A stretch of 64,000 nt of DNA from CAZDDB01 sp963843285 (GTDB lineage: Bacteria; Acidobacteriota; HRBIN11; JAKEFK01), in assembly GCA_963843285.1 (NCBI GenBank), contig CAWJJO010000012.1, forward strand, positions 62,001 through 126,000, in the 5' to 3' direction. The position numbers and the translations under genes are program-made. Below the pieces are notes generated by a model. The model saw only the letters and a list, made by a program, of their open reading frames with translations, did no database searches and was not told the DNA's origin. This document shows positions 8,604 to 17,083 of the stretch, in pieces (the stretch's first letter is position 1; the number at the start of each line of letters is the position of its first letter).

Positions 8604-10028
8604 ATGAGACGGATGTTAGGCTTCTTGATTATATCGGCTCTCATGTTCAGCGGATGCAAACTGGGCCCAGATTACGTGCGCCCGCCTGTGCAGGCGCCGG
8701 AAGCGTGGAAAGAGGCTGTGCCGATCGACACTAGCCTTGCAAATCTTCCCTGGTGGGATCTATTCCAGGATCCACAATTACAGGAATTGATCCGGATCGC
8801 CCTTGCAGAGAACAAAGATCTAAAAATCGCGGTCGAACGGATCGAAGAAGCTCGCGCGTTCTATGGATTTCAGAAAGCGGACCTTTATCCGCAGGTAGAC
8901 GTAAACGCGTCGGCCGCGGAGCAGGAAACAAGCCACGACAGTGTCATTAAAATCCCCGAAAGCACCGACACATCCAAGCCCGTGTATCAGCTCAACGCAA
9001 GCGTTTTCTGGGAGTTGGATTTTTTTGGAAGGATCCGGCGGGCAACGGAAGCGGAGAAAGCGCTCCTGTTGTCCACAGAAGAAGCGCAAAGATTCGCGGT
9101 CATCACACTCGTTTCCGATGTTGCGATCGCATACATGGAGTTACGAGACCTGGATCTCAGGCTGGAAATCTCCAGGCGTACGCTGAAGTCCAGTGAAGAT
9201 TATGTCAAATTGGCGAAACTCCGTTTTGAAGGTGGACTGACTTCGGAGCTTGATTTGAGGCAGGCCGAAGCGGAATACCACCGTACAAATGCATTTGTTC
9301 ATGACTTTGAGCGCTTTGTTGTGCAAAAGGAAAACGAAATATCTGTTTTACTGGGCCGGAATCCATCTCATATCCTGAGAGGACGCGGGCTGGAAGAACA
9401 GCCGTTGCCGCCTCAGATTCCAGCCGGACTAGCATCAGAATTGCTGGAGCGTCGACCGGACATCGCGCAAGCCGAGCAGATCTTAATTTCCTCCAACGCG
9501 CGAATCGGGGAAGCAAAAGCTTTGCTTTTTCCCCGGATTTTCCTGACCGGCTTCTTCGGATGGGAAAGCACCGAGTTAGACAATATTGCAACCTCACCGG
9601 CAAAAACGTGGGCCATTGCGGGAAACCTGATTCAACCCATTTTCAATGCGGGCAAAAACAAACGTCGGGTGGAAGTAGCGGAATCGCAAAACCGGCAGAC
9701 CCTGTACGCTTACGAATCCGTCATATTACAAGCTTTTCGCGAAGTCGAGGATGCATTGATCGATTATCAGAAATCGGGTGAGCGCCGAGTATCCCAGTCG
9801 GCACGAGTGGCAGCCGAACAAAGGGTATTGGAGCTTGCCGAAATTCGATACAGAGGCGGCGTTTCAGATTATCTGGAGGTATTGGACGCCCAGCGGTCCT
9901 TGTTCGAATCAGAACTTGATTCGGCTCAAAGTGTACGGGACCAGCTTGTAGCATTGGTTCGCCTCTATAAAGCGCTGGGCGGAGGATGGACTCCTCCGGA
10001 ACCGGAAAATACTGCCGTCACGCAGTAG
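8604..10028 (+). CDS. RND outer-membrane channel lipoprotein (OprM/NodT family)
   Basis: TolC-like trimeric channel completing the tripartite pump. The 474 residues begin with a lipoprotein signal (lipobox MFSGC, Cys 18), followed by the family start GPDYVRPPV. Two homologous outer-membrane efflux repeats follow, including LPWWDLFQDPQLQELI and later LLERRPDIAQAEQ; the C-terminal repeat ends in LVALVRLYKALGGGW. The ATG lies one base after the pump stop, so translation is probably coupled. Function assigned by family and operon position. Confidence 0.92.
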   Translation: MRRMLGFLIISALMFSGCKLGPDYVRPPVQAPEAWKEAVPIDTSLANLPWWDLFQDPQLQELIRIALAENKDLKIAVERIEEARAFYGFQKADLYPQVDVNASAAEQETSHDSVIKIPESTDTSKPVYQLNASVFWELDFFGRIRRATEAEKALLLSTEEAQRFAVITLVSDVAIAYMELRDLDLRLEISRRTLKSSEDYVKLAKLRFEGGLTSELDLRQAEAEYHRTNAFVHDFERFVVQKENEISVLLGRNPSHILRGRGLEEQPLPPQIPAGLASELLERRPDIAQAEQILISSNARIGEAKALLFPRIFLTGFFGWESTELDNIATSPAKTWAIAGNLIQPIFNAGKNKRRVEVAESQNRQTLYAYESVILQAFREVEDALIDYQKSGERRVSQSARVAAEQRVLELAEIRYRGGVSDYLEVLDAQRSLFESELDSAQSVRDQLVALVRLYKALGGGWTPPEPENTAVTQ

Positions 10029-10050
10029 AAAATTTAAAAGGAGATCTCAA

Positions 10051-10602
10051 ATGAAAATGTTCAAGATTACTGGAATTGGTGTGGCCGGCATGTTTTTGTT
10101 ATTGCTGGCCGGCGCTGCATTCGCTCAAGATGTAAAAGTTGACTACGATAAAGCCTTCGATTTCAAAACGTTGAAGACCTTTGCTGTGAAAATTGGAACA
10201 TCTTGGGGAAATCCTCTCGGCGAAAAACGAGTCATCGCAGCAGTAGAAGCAGCTCTTGCAACGAAGGGTTGGACCAAAGCGGATGAAAGCGCTGCTGACT
10301 CAGTTGTGGTGCTTCATGGAGCAACGCAGGAAAAGAAGGACCTGACCACCTTCTATTCCGGCTACGGCGGAGGCTATCGCTGGGGCGGTTTCGGTGGAAT
10401 GGGCACTGCCACCACTACCGTTGACGAATATACGGTAGGAACCCTCGTTGTTGACATATTCGATGTGAAGTCCAAACAACTGGTTTTCAGGGGCGTGGCT
10501 CAGGATGAACTTTCGGATAAACCCGAAAAGAACGAAAAGAAGCTCAAGAAAGCCACCGAAAAGATGTTCAAGGACTTTCCACCAGGGACGAAAGAAAAGT
10601 AA
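10051..10602 (+). CDS. DUF4136 domain secreted protein
   Basis: A 183-residue exported protein with a signal peptide (cleavage near AFAQD, residue 25). The mature part has the DUF4136 pattern: VDYDKAFDFKTLKTFAV, a middle Gly/Tyr-rich stretch YSGYGGGYRWGGFGGMG, and a closing GTLVVDIFDVKSKQLVFRG. Members are small periplasmic proteins or lipoproteins of unknown role; this copy has no lipobox. AAGGAG lies in front of the ATG, 22 bp after the channel gene, so it is probably the last gene of the efflux operon. A structural or stress role in the envelope is only a guess. Confidence 0.82.
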   Translation: MKMFKITGIGVAGMFLLLLAGAAFAQDVKVDYDKAFDFKTLKTFAVKIGTSWGNPLGEKRVIAAVEAALATKGWTKADESAADSVVVLHGATQEKKDLTTFYSGYGGGYRWGGFGGMGTATTTVDEYTVGTLVVDIFDVKSKQLVFRGVAQDELSDKPEKNEKKLKKATEKMFKDFPPGTKEK

Positions 10603-10659
10603 CGCAAACTTCAGAAACTCGACGCTCGGTCTGAAATAGAAGGTGATTCTGCGAGCGAC

Positions 10660-10757
10660 TCCTCCCCCTTAATCAAGGGGGAGGCTGGGAGGGGGTTGGA
10701 GCTTCATATTCAGAATCCAACCCTCCCCTAACCCCTTCCTTCATAAGGGAGGGGAAC
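10660..10757. repeat. C-run/G-run palindromic repeat cluster
   Basis: CCTCCCCCTT-AATC-AAGGGGGAGG forms a 10-bp stem (10661-10684). A second imperfect stem pairs GGGAGGGGGTTGGA near 10688 with the TCCAACCCTCCC stretch near 10716, and a further small hairpin has arms around TTCATAA. The same motif family recurs at 13153-13214. It lies between the efflux operon and the next gene and could also end transcription. Confidence 0.65.
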
Positions 10758-10789
10758 CCTAGTTAGATCCTCTGAGTTATAGTTTAGCT

Positions 10790-12067
10790 ATGGAAAAACA
10801 GAAAACGGCAGATACCCACCAGAAGGCGCTCGAACTCAATCTGGACACGACAAGGTTCGGATCTTTCGCCGAGATTGGCGCAGGTCAGGAAGTGGCTCGC
10901 TGGTTTTTACGTGTTGGCGCCGCATCCGGGACAGTTGCGAAAACCATTTGCGCCTACGACAAGGAAGTGAGCGACGATCTATATGGCGCTGGATCGCGAT
11001 ACGTCTCGAGACAGCGTTTGGAAGCCATGCTGGATCGTGAATGGCAGCAGCTACTGTTACAATTGGGGGAAAGCCGTGGCGCCGAAAGTCGATTCTTTGC
11101 TTTTGCGGACACGATCTCCTCGCGGAATTTCGCAGGCACGAACGAACCGCATGGATGGTTGGGAATCCGGTTTCAGCTGCAGCCGGGAGATGAACCGAAC
11201 GACATTTTGATCCACGTCTACCTCCTGGATCCCTCCAGCTCGCTTCAACAGGAGGCCGTGGGAATTCTGGGAGTAAATTTGGTGTACGCAGCTTCACGAC
11301 AAATGGATAGCACGGATTCATTCCTGGATGGCCTTTCGCAAGAGATGAAAGGTCGCATCGAGATCGACTTTATGGATTGGCGCGGTCCTGCATTTGAACA
11401 GTGGGATCGCAAATTCGTTCTGATTGACCTTGTTACCAAAGGCCTGACGGAAGTTGTAGCGTTCCTCCCTGACGGCAGAATGCTGCCGCCTACAGAAGTA
11501 CTTCATAACAAGAAAGTAGTACTGTCTCCGGGAATTTTTGATGTCGTGGAACCTTTCCAGAGGCAAATGCTTGCAAGCGCGATTCAAGCCGTCCAATCCG
11601 AGACAGGATCTTCACCGACCGGATTGTTTTGTTTAGCTTACGGCCCGGAAAACCTGCGACGTTTGGAGACGCTGCTCAAAGAGGGATATAGCGTATTGCT
11701 CACCCGAATGGAGGAACTATACAAGATGGCCGCTTACGTGAAGCGCTATACTGCTTCCTCCATTTGTTTTGCGATCGGACTCCCTCTCCTGATTCGTGTT
11801 CTGGAAGACGCATACGGGGAACTGGAGGGCCATACATTGGAGGGCATCTCCCGTTTGTTCACACAAAACGTACGGGTCTATGTGTATCCGATGACCCTTT
11901 CATCAGCTGGTGAACGGGTTCAATCAATGCGCAAACTCGGGTGGGAGATTGAAGATGCAGACGGGTGGATCACAGCGAATGGAATTCGACCGAGGCCTCC
12001 AATCAATCACCTGTATAATTATATTCTTTCCAGCGGTTTCGTCATTCCGATGCAACCACGAAAGTAG
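10790..12067 (+). CDS. Conserved hypothetical protein, probably from a leaderless mRNA
   Basis: A 425-residue soluble protein that resembles a widespread uncharacterised bacterial family (start LNLDTTRFGSFAEIGAGQEVARWFLRVG; further on AKTICAYDKEVSDDLYG and RYVSRQRLEAMLDREW). I know no established function for the family, and database product names for it are unreliable. No signal peptide or clear membrane span is seen. TATAGT at 10778-10783 ends six bases before the ATG and no ribosome-binding site is present, so the message may begin at the start codon. The gene overlaps the 3' end of the convergent BASS-family gene by 26 bp. A stand-alone cytoplasmic role is likely. Confidence 0.72.
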   Translation: MEKQKTADTHQKALELNLDTTRFGSFAEIGAGQEVARWFLRVGAASGTVAKTICAYDKEVSDDLYGAGSRYVSRQRLEAMLDREWQQLLLQLGESRGAESRFFAFADTISSRNFAGTNEPHGWLGIRFQLQPGDEPNDILIHVYLLDPSSSLQQEAVGILGVNLVYAASRQMDSTDSFLDGLSQEMKGRIEIDFMDWRGPAFEQWDRKFVLIDLVTKGLTEVVAFLPDGRMLPPTEVLHNKKVVLSPGIFDVVEPFQRQMLASAIQAVQSETGSSPTGLFCLAYGPENLRRLETLLKEGYSVLLTRMEELYKMAAYVKRYTASSICFAIGLPLLIRVLEDAYGELEGHTLEGISRLFTQNVRVYVYPMTLSSAGERVQSMRKLGWEIEDADGWITANGIRPRPPINHLYNYILSSGFVIPMQPRK

Positions 12068-12923
12068 CCCGGTTCTGCAACTTTCGGAGCACCGCTATGG
12101 AAAGCAGGATCAGCGCTGCTTCTACGAGGAAATAAAGAGCGGCAAAGCTGGCAAAGTCTGTTCGCTGCAGAATTACAACTGCGGTTGCGGTCGTGATCGC
12201 GACGTTCCTCACGCCATACTCGATCGAGATGGTGAAAGAATCCCTACGGCCTAACCGGAATAATAAACCTGCTGTGTAGCCGAGAACCATGGAAAGCAAA
12301 ATAAAGACGGCGGCAGCTTCCACAATTCCCTGCCAGCTCGCAAGAAATAGCGCTCTTGTTTGATAAATGATGAAGACGATCAGACCCCCAAGAGCGACAA
12401 AGCCAATGCGTCGCAGTATTTTGCCGTAACGGGCCACAAAAGCCGGGCGATAGTGGTGAACGATCATGCCGATCACAACGGGGAGAACCAGCATCAGAAC
12501 CAGTTGTCCCACAAGAATTCGAAGCGGCACATGGTATGCGACACTCTGGGGTAGCAGGAACTGAAAGAGGCTGAGCAAAAGTGGCATGGTAAGGGCAGCA
12601 CAGAGACAGGATACTGTTGTTAGAACAACGGAGAGCGCCACGTTGGCGCCAGCCATATAGGAATAGTAATTAGAAATTCCGCCTCCAGGAGCTGATGCAA
12701 CCAGGACCATTCCAGCGGCGATAGAGGGGATAGGCTTTAGCATTACCAGCACCAGCAATGCGCACAGGGGGAGTAAATATTGTCCGAGCGTTCCGACAAA
12801 GAAGCTCCTTGGCGAACGGCGTACTTTCCGGAAATCGTTTGCGGTCAAGTCCATGCCAACAATTGTCATGAGAAAGAACGTGATGGCAGGAATGGCGATG
12901 TCCAGAACACTCTGAAATGACAT
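12042..12923 (-). CDS. BASS-family (bile acid:sodium symporter-like) transporter
   Basis: A 293-residue integral membrane protein with about nine to ten helices. The start FQSVLDIAIPAITFFLMTIVGMDLTANDF, the motif VASAPGGGISNYYSYMAGAN and the late EYGVRNVAITTATAVV follow the bile acid:sodium symporter pattern; bacterial members import various organic anions, not only bile acids. The reading frame stays open upstream to 13043, but that part lies in the MITE at 12966-13106, so I start at ATG 12923. A TATAAT box (12934-12939 on the minus strand) ends ten bases upstream and there is no Shine-Dalgarno, so the transcript is nearly leaderless. Substrate unknown. Confidence 0.82.
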   Translation of the reverse strand: MSFQSVLDIAIPAITFFLMTIVGMDLTANDFRKVRRSPRSFFVGTLGQYLLPLCALLVLVMLKPIPSIAAGMVLVASAPGGGISNYYSYMAGANVALSVVLTTVSCLCAALTMPLLLSLFQFLLPQSVAYHVPLRILVGQLVLMLVLPVVIGMIVHHYRPAFVARYGKILRRIGFVALGGLIVFIIYQTRALFLASWQGIVEAAAVFILLSMVLGYTAGLLFRLGRRDSFTISIEYGVRNVAITTATAVVILQRTDFASFAALYFLVEAALILLSIAVLRKLQNRATFVVASE

Positions 12924-12965
12924 AAATCGGCGTATTATACCAAACACTTTAGTGGAGCGCGGGCT

Positions 12966-13106
12966 GAGGCTGTTGAAAAATGCAGGAAGGGAGGTTCCTA
13001 GCTGGAGCGCGGGCTTCCAGCCAGCTTCCAGCCCGCCGATCATCGAGGAGCTACAATATTCTGGCGGACTGGAAGTCCGCGCTCCCTTGCATTTTTCAAC
13101 AGCCTC
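12966..13106. mobile_element. MITE-like element with 19-bp perfect inverted ends
   Basis: The 141-bp unit is bounded by GAGGCTGTTGAAAAATGCA at 12966-12984 and its exact complement at 13088-13106. Ends beginning GGCTGTTGAAAAA resemble the terminal repeats of some insertion sequences. It encodes no transposase. The interior holds paired copies of GCGCGGGCTTCCAG / CTGGAAGTCCGCGC, itself a common dispersed palindrome. A full-length IS elsewhere would have to mobilise it. Confidence 0.72.
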
Positions 13107-13152
13107 GGCTTCCAGCGCGCCTGCGTACTGTCCTAAGTTTGTGTTGCTCGTT

Positions 13153-13214
13153 TCTCCCCCTTATGAAGGGGGAGATGAAACCTCCCCTTAATCCCCTCCT
13201 TCATAAGGAGGGGA
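13153..13214. repeat. Two palindromes of the C-run/G-run repeat family
   Basis: CTCCCCCTT-ATG-AAGGGGGAG (13154-13174) and CCCCTCCTT-CAT-AAGGAGGGG (13194-13214) form strong hairpins. The same core occurs at 10660-10757. No coding role is evident. Confidence 0.65.
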
Positions 13215-13260
13215 AATCCGCGGCAACACACCCCGCCTGCCATTCGAAAAACCTACAGTC

Positions 13261-13296
13261 CTCCGAAATAACGGAGAAGACTCTTCTATTCCGTGG
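13261..13296. promoter_or_regulatory. Paired 16-bp operator upstream of the ABM/porin genes
   Basis: CTCCGAAATAACGGAG (13261-13276) is a good palindrome with arms CTCCG/CGGAG. A weaker copy, CTCTTCTATTCCGTGG (13281-13296), starts 20 bp later. Centres lie about 149 and 129 bp before the predicted start of transcription, almost the same distances as at the efflux operon. Confidence 0.68.
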
Positions 13297-13390
13297 GGAC
13301 GGCCGATTTCAATCAGTGCAAGTCCGATCATCAAGACTCGTAAACGTCTCAATTACAACGACTTAGTCCACTCCTAAATCCGAGTCATGC

Positions 13391-13405
13391 TGGCACTTTC
13401 CTTGC
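13391..13405 (+). promoter_or_regulatory. Sigma-54 promoter of the ABM/porin genes
   Basis: TGGCACTTTCCTTGC has ideal -24 and -12 elements with correct spacing. Predicted transcription start is near 13417, which excludes a GTG start at 13410 for the next gene. Confidence 0.86.
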
Positions 13406-13418
13406 AATAGTGAAATCG

Positions 13419-13751
13419 ATGATCTACATGAATTTGAAAATTATTCCAAGCGCTAACCGGGCGGCGGACATGATACATGCTTTGCGCCTTCAAATGCGGC
13501 GAACGGAAGTGCAATCTGGGTGCGTTCAGTGCCGCATCAGTCGAGATGCGCAGGAGCAGAACATCATCCTCTATCAAGAAGAATGGAGTTCCTGGGAGGA
13601 TCTAGAACGACACGTCCGTTCTGATCGATTTTTCTGGATCCTGGAGTTAATAGAGCAGTCCACCAATACACCGGAGCTGAGCTTCTGTGATATCCGGGAA
13701 ACCCGGGGGATGGAATATGTCAGAAAACTCCGTACAGTGAACCCGAATTGA
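13419..13751 (+). CDS. Small antibiotic-biosynthesis-monooxygenase (ABM) domain protein
   Basis: About 110 residues with the dimeric alpha/beta-barrel ABM pattern: beta strand MIYMNLKIIPS, helix RAADMIHALRLQMRRTEVQSGC, strand CRISRDAQEQNIILYQEEWSSWEDLERHVRSD split around the turn, and the final helix region. Family members range from quinol monooxygenases to haem-degrading or purely structural proteins, so the reaction is unknown. Start is uncertain: the ATGs at 13419 and 13428 both follow the predicted transcription start closely, and neither has a clear ribosome-binding site. The porin gene follows, probably in the same transcript. Confidence 0.72.
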   Translation: MIYMNLKIIPSANRAADMIHALRLQMRRTEVQSGCVQCRISRDAQEQNIILYQEEWSSWEDLERHVRSDRFFWILELIEQSTNTPELSFCDIRETRGMEYVRKLRTVNPN

Positions 13752-13777
13752 GGAGCAAATCTTAAGGAGAGATGAAA

Positions 13778-15070
13778 ATGAATACGCAAGGATCTTCCAA
13801 TATCAAGATTGGATGGCTCGCAGCATTAGCTCTTGTAATTTTGCTATTCGGGACGCCATCCGTTCGCGCAGAAATTTTTGACATTCCAGCCTTACAACCG
13901 GCCGTAACTGCATCCGATGATGCTGCAGGCGGGGAAACGGAGAAACCGAAACCGCGGCTCGATATTTACGGGTTTGCGATGATGGATACCGGATATCAGT
14001 TCAAACAGAACGATGCGAATTGGTTCGATGTACTCCGTCCAACGAAGCTACCTGCTTTCGAAGATGAGTTCGGCGAAGACGGTCATTGGTTTGCAGGCGT
14101 CCGTCAGAGCCGGTTCGGCGTAAAGTCCTACTTTCCAACGAGCCTTGGAGAATTGAAGACAACCTTTGAATTTGAGCTCTTTGGAACAGGAGTGGACCAG
14201 GGACAGACAACGTTCCGCTTACGCCATGCGTACGGAGAACTCGGCCACTTTGGCGCGGGACAAACGTGGAGCCCGTTCATGGACATCGATGTGTTTCCAA
14301 ACTCTCTTGAGTACTGGGGACCCAACGGAATGGTCTTTTTCCGAAACGTCCAGGTTCGCTGGATGCCCATTATGGGCGATACACATTTGACAATCGCTCT
14401 AGAACGTCCTGGCGCAAGCGCAGACCAGGGGATTTTTGAAGACCGCGTTGAAATTCAGAATATTAAAGGCCGTTTTCCAGTGCCCGATCTTTCCGCTGAG
14501 TACCATTACGGCAAAGAGTGGGGTTACTTCGAGGTCGCCGGAATTGTAAGACGGATGAATTTCGACGATGTGTTGGACGATCAATTCGACTTGAGCGGTC
14601 ACGAGACCGGCTGGGGCATCAACCTAAGCTCGAATATCAAGTTCAGCGGAGACACTCTCCGGCTTCAATATGTTTTTGGTGCAGGTATCGAGAACTACAT
14701 GAATGATGCTCCGGTGGACATCGGAATTAAGCTCAACCCTTCAAATCCAGTGACTCCCATTCTTGGCGAGGCCCTGCCTCTGCAGGGACTGGTGCTGTTC
14801 CTCGATCACACCTGGAACGATAAATGGTCCAGTTCCGTCGGCTACTCGCGCCTCGACATCGACAACAGCAACGGGCAGGATGCAAACGCATTCCACATCG
14901 GTCAGTATGCGCTGGGAAACCTGCTTTTCTACCCGGCGGAAAACGTGATGGTCGGTGGAGAATTCCAATGGGGACGCAGGGAGAATTTTAGCGATGGCTT
15001 CACGTCAGATGACTACCGCGTTCAGTTCTCGTTCAAATACAATTTTTCGCTTTCCGTGGGAGGGAAGTGA
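13778..15070 (+). CDS. DcaP-like outer-membrane porin
   Basis: A secreted beta-barrel protein of about 430 residues. After a signal peptide (cleavage near SVRAE) and a short Ala/Asp/Glu-rich linker comes LDIYGFAMMDTGYQFKQ, then RQSRFGVKSYFPTSLGELKTTFEFELFG. This start is characteristic of DcaP-type trimeric porins, which take up dicarboxylates and other anions. It ends in a beta-strand DYRVQFSFKYNFSLSVGGK. Of two nearby ATGs (13772, 13778) I prefer 13778, which leaves a normal distance from AAGGAG. Downstream of the sigma-54-driven ABM gene and just before a glutaminase remnant. A dicarboxylate substrate would fit the carrier at 2594-3928, but this is inference. Confidence 0.83.
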   Translation: MNTQGSSNIKIGWLAALALVILLFGTPSVRAEIFDIPALQPAVTASDDAAGGETEKPKPRLDIYGFAMMDTGYQFKQNDANWFDVLRPTKLPAFEDEFGEDGHWFAGVRQSRFGVKSYFPTSLGELKTTFEFELFGTGVDQGQTTFRLRHAYGELGHFGAGQTWSPFMDIDVFPNSLEYWGPNGMVFFRNVQVRWMPIMGDTHLTIALERPGASADQGIFEDRVEIQNIKGRFPVPDLSAEYHYGKEWGYFEVAGIVRRMNFDDVLDDQFDLSGHETGWGINLSSNIKFSGDTLRLQYVFGAGIENYMNDAPVDIGIKLNPSNPVTPILGEALPLQGLVLFLDHTWNDKWSSSVGYSRLDIDNSNGQDANAFHIGQYALGNLLFYPAENVMVGGEFQWGRRENFSDGFTSDDYRVQFSFKYNFSLSVGGK

Positions 15071-15106
15071 CGATGGACAGCTCAATTTTGAAATTTGCAG
15101 AGCGGA

Positions 15107-15689
15107 CATGCTGCTGCTGCTTGTTGTAGCGACGTTCACAACAGCATCACTGCAAGCGCAAACGCCCGATCAAATCAATTCAACTCCATTATTGCAATCG
15201 AAGCGGTCAAGACGGTAGAGGGTACCGGGGCGCCGGAAATGAATCCGCTTGTCAATCCGGGCGAAATTTCATCGACCGGCATGGTGAAAGGATCCAACGC
15301 TGACGAAATCTGGAACAAGATCATCGGATTTCATGATGATGATTCCGCCGGGCGTTCGCTCACCGTACTGCAGGAGTTTACAAATCCGAATCCGATACCA
15401 ATCAGCGCAATCAGGCAATCGGCGCCCTGATGCTTGCATACGGATACATCAAGCGGTCATGGCGACAGCAGGTTTATACGATGATTCCGGCAAATGGCTG
15501 TTTGCTACCGGTTTACCCGGGAAAAGCGGAGTCGGTGGCGGTCTCATTGCGGTTTCCCCCGGGAAGTTCGGCATCGCAGTTATCTCTCCTCCACTGGATG
15601 ATGCAGGCAACAGCGTCCGCGCACAGAAAGCAATCACGGACATTTCTAACGCGCTGGGTGGAAACCCATACGCATCGAACCCGAAATAA
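15107..15689 (+). pseudogene. Decayed exported glutaminase (GlsA family)
   Basis: Pieces of a serine-dependent glutaminase lie in three frames. A signal peptide (MLLLLVVATFTTASLQAQ) runs almost directly into FNSIIAIE and MNPLVNPGEISSTGMVKG, so about 70 N-terminal residues with the catalytic Ser-x-x-Lys are missing. A frameshift near 15375 separates SLTVLQE from VYKSESDTNQRNQAIGA; GYIK then joins VMATAGLYDDSGKW with another roughly 65 residues lost. The C-terminal GLPGKSGVGGGLIAV is intact. Two deletions in conserved segments cannot be explained by single-base sequencing errors, so this is a true pseudogene. It once matched the theme of exported amide hydrolysis seen at 26-2583. Confidence 0.82.
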
Positions 15690-15717
15690 GCTTTCTTGAC
15701 GTTCGATCACGATCCAT

Positions 15718-15746
15718 ACGTCTGCCGCTTCTAAGGCGGCAGACGT
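15718..15746. terminator. Perfect hairpin downstream of the glutaminase remnant
   Basis: ACGTCTGCCGC and GCGGCAGACGT form an 11-bp stem with a 7-base loop. No T run follows, so termination would be factor-assisted. The rest of 15690-15986 holds no gene or convincing promoter that I can see. Confidence 0.5.
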
Positions 15747-15986
15747 CTCAGATTGACATAACCCTGCCAACCTTTCGATCTTCTCGCCGATATCAGAAAA
15801 CCGAGCTTCGGCCGCCAGCAGCGGAGAAGCCTAATCAACAATCGAAACAGCTTACAGAAGCGACTTCTTCGTCAGAGATCCTTTCGGTCGTGAGTGCGCT
15901 GAAGGTCGAAATGAGGTATTTTAGACAGGTGCAACCGCGATCTGTACTGTCGCTTTTCGCACAAATAAAGTAGAAGGAGAAATTTT

Positions 15987-17021
15987 ATGCCGGTAGCCGA
16001 CTATGCAACTTACTGCAAACTGCTGGATCGCGCCCGGGAAGGACACTATGCCTTTCCTGCGATCAACGTGACATCGCTCACAACCGCGAATGCGGTACTG
16101 AAAGGCCTTGCCGAAAGTAAAAGCGACGGAATCATTCAGGTCTCAACGGGAGGAGCCGCTTTTGCTTCGGGTGCATCCGTTAAAGATATGGCCCTCGGGG
16201 CTATTTCGATTGCCGAACACGTCCATCGCGCTGCAGAACGATATCCGATTTATGTTGTTCTGAATACAGATCATTGCCAGGCGGACAAACTGGATCAATT
16301 CGTCATCCCGCTCGTAGAAGAAACGGAAAGGCGACGGGCCGCAGGCAGAAAGAATCTGTTCACCAGTCATATGTTTGATGGAAGCGCGCTTCCACTGAAA
16401 GACAATCTCGATATTTCAGTCAAGCTTTTGGAACGGTTTCAGAAAAACGAGCTCATCCTGGAAATCGAAGCGGGCGTTGTCGGTGGAGAAGAGGACGGTG
16501 TGAAGGGTGAGGCCGGCGCCAAATTGTACACGACGCCGGAAGATACGCTCGAAGTTGCTCGCAGGTTGAACGCAATCAAGGGCGCAAGATATTTGCTCGC
16601 AGCAACGTTCGGCAATGTGCACGGTGTATACAAACCGGGCCAGGTGAAACTGAAACCATCCATATTGAAGCAGTGCCAGGATGCAGTCGTTCAGAAATAT
16701 GGTGATCCAGCGCGATTCTATCTCGTTTTCCACGGCGGATCCGGTTCGGAACTCCGTGACATTCACGAGGCGATCGATTACGGAGTCATCAAGATGAATA
16801 TAGACACCGATCTGCAGTACGCCTTCACGAGATCGATTGTGAATCACATGTTCAAGAATTACGATGGCGTACTTAAAATTGATGGCGAAGTCGGAAACAA
16901 GAAGAACTACGATCCCCGCACGTATCTCGCTCTTGCAGAAGCCTCCATGGCAGAACGGGTCAAGCAAGCAGTGAGTGATCTGAGAGCAACTGGAACCACG
17001 ATGTTTCAACGTGGATCTTAA
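15987..17021 (+). CDS. fbaA: Class II fructose-bisphosphate aldolase
   Basis: Cleaves fructose-1,6-bisphosphate to the two triose phosphates, or the reverse, with zinc. The 344-residue protein shows NTDHCQAD (D95, H96, a zinc ligand), GNVHGVYKPG and FHGGSGS with the later zinc-ligand histidines, and the phosphate-binding NIDTDLQYAF. Length fits the longer (type A) class II aldolases. AAGGAG precedes the ATG. The gene appears to be monocistronic. No sigma-54 site or operator is found in front of it, so although it works in the same carbon pathway as the nearby glycogen genes it is probably controlled separately. Confidence 0.93.
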   Translation: MPVADYATYCKLLDRAREGHYAFPAINVTSLTTANAVLKGLAESKSDGIIQVSTGGAAFASGASVKDMALGAISIAEHVHRAAERYPIYVVLNTDHCQADKLDQFVIPLVEETERRRAAGRKNLFTSHMFDGSALPLKDNLDISVKLLERFQKNELILEIEAGVVGGEEDGVKGEAGAKLYTTPEDTLEVARRLNAIKGARYLLAATFGNVHGVYKPGQVKLKPSILKQCQDAVVQKYGDPARFYLVFHGGSGSELRDIHEAIDYGVIKMNIDTDLQYAFTRSIVNHMFKNYDGVLKIDGEVGNKKNYDPRTYLALAEASMAERVKQAVSDLRATGTTMFQRGS

Positions 17022-17083
17022 ACATCAAAATCCGTGACAACTGCTGAAGATACTTCATGCCAGTGATTTCTCCGGGCGACTTT

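Noticed and set aside
12924..13043. N-terminal extension of the BASS-family transporter
   Set aside because: The added residues are encoded by the mobile element and do not fit the family start.
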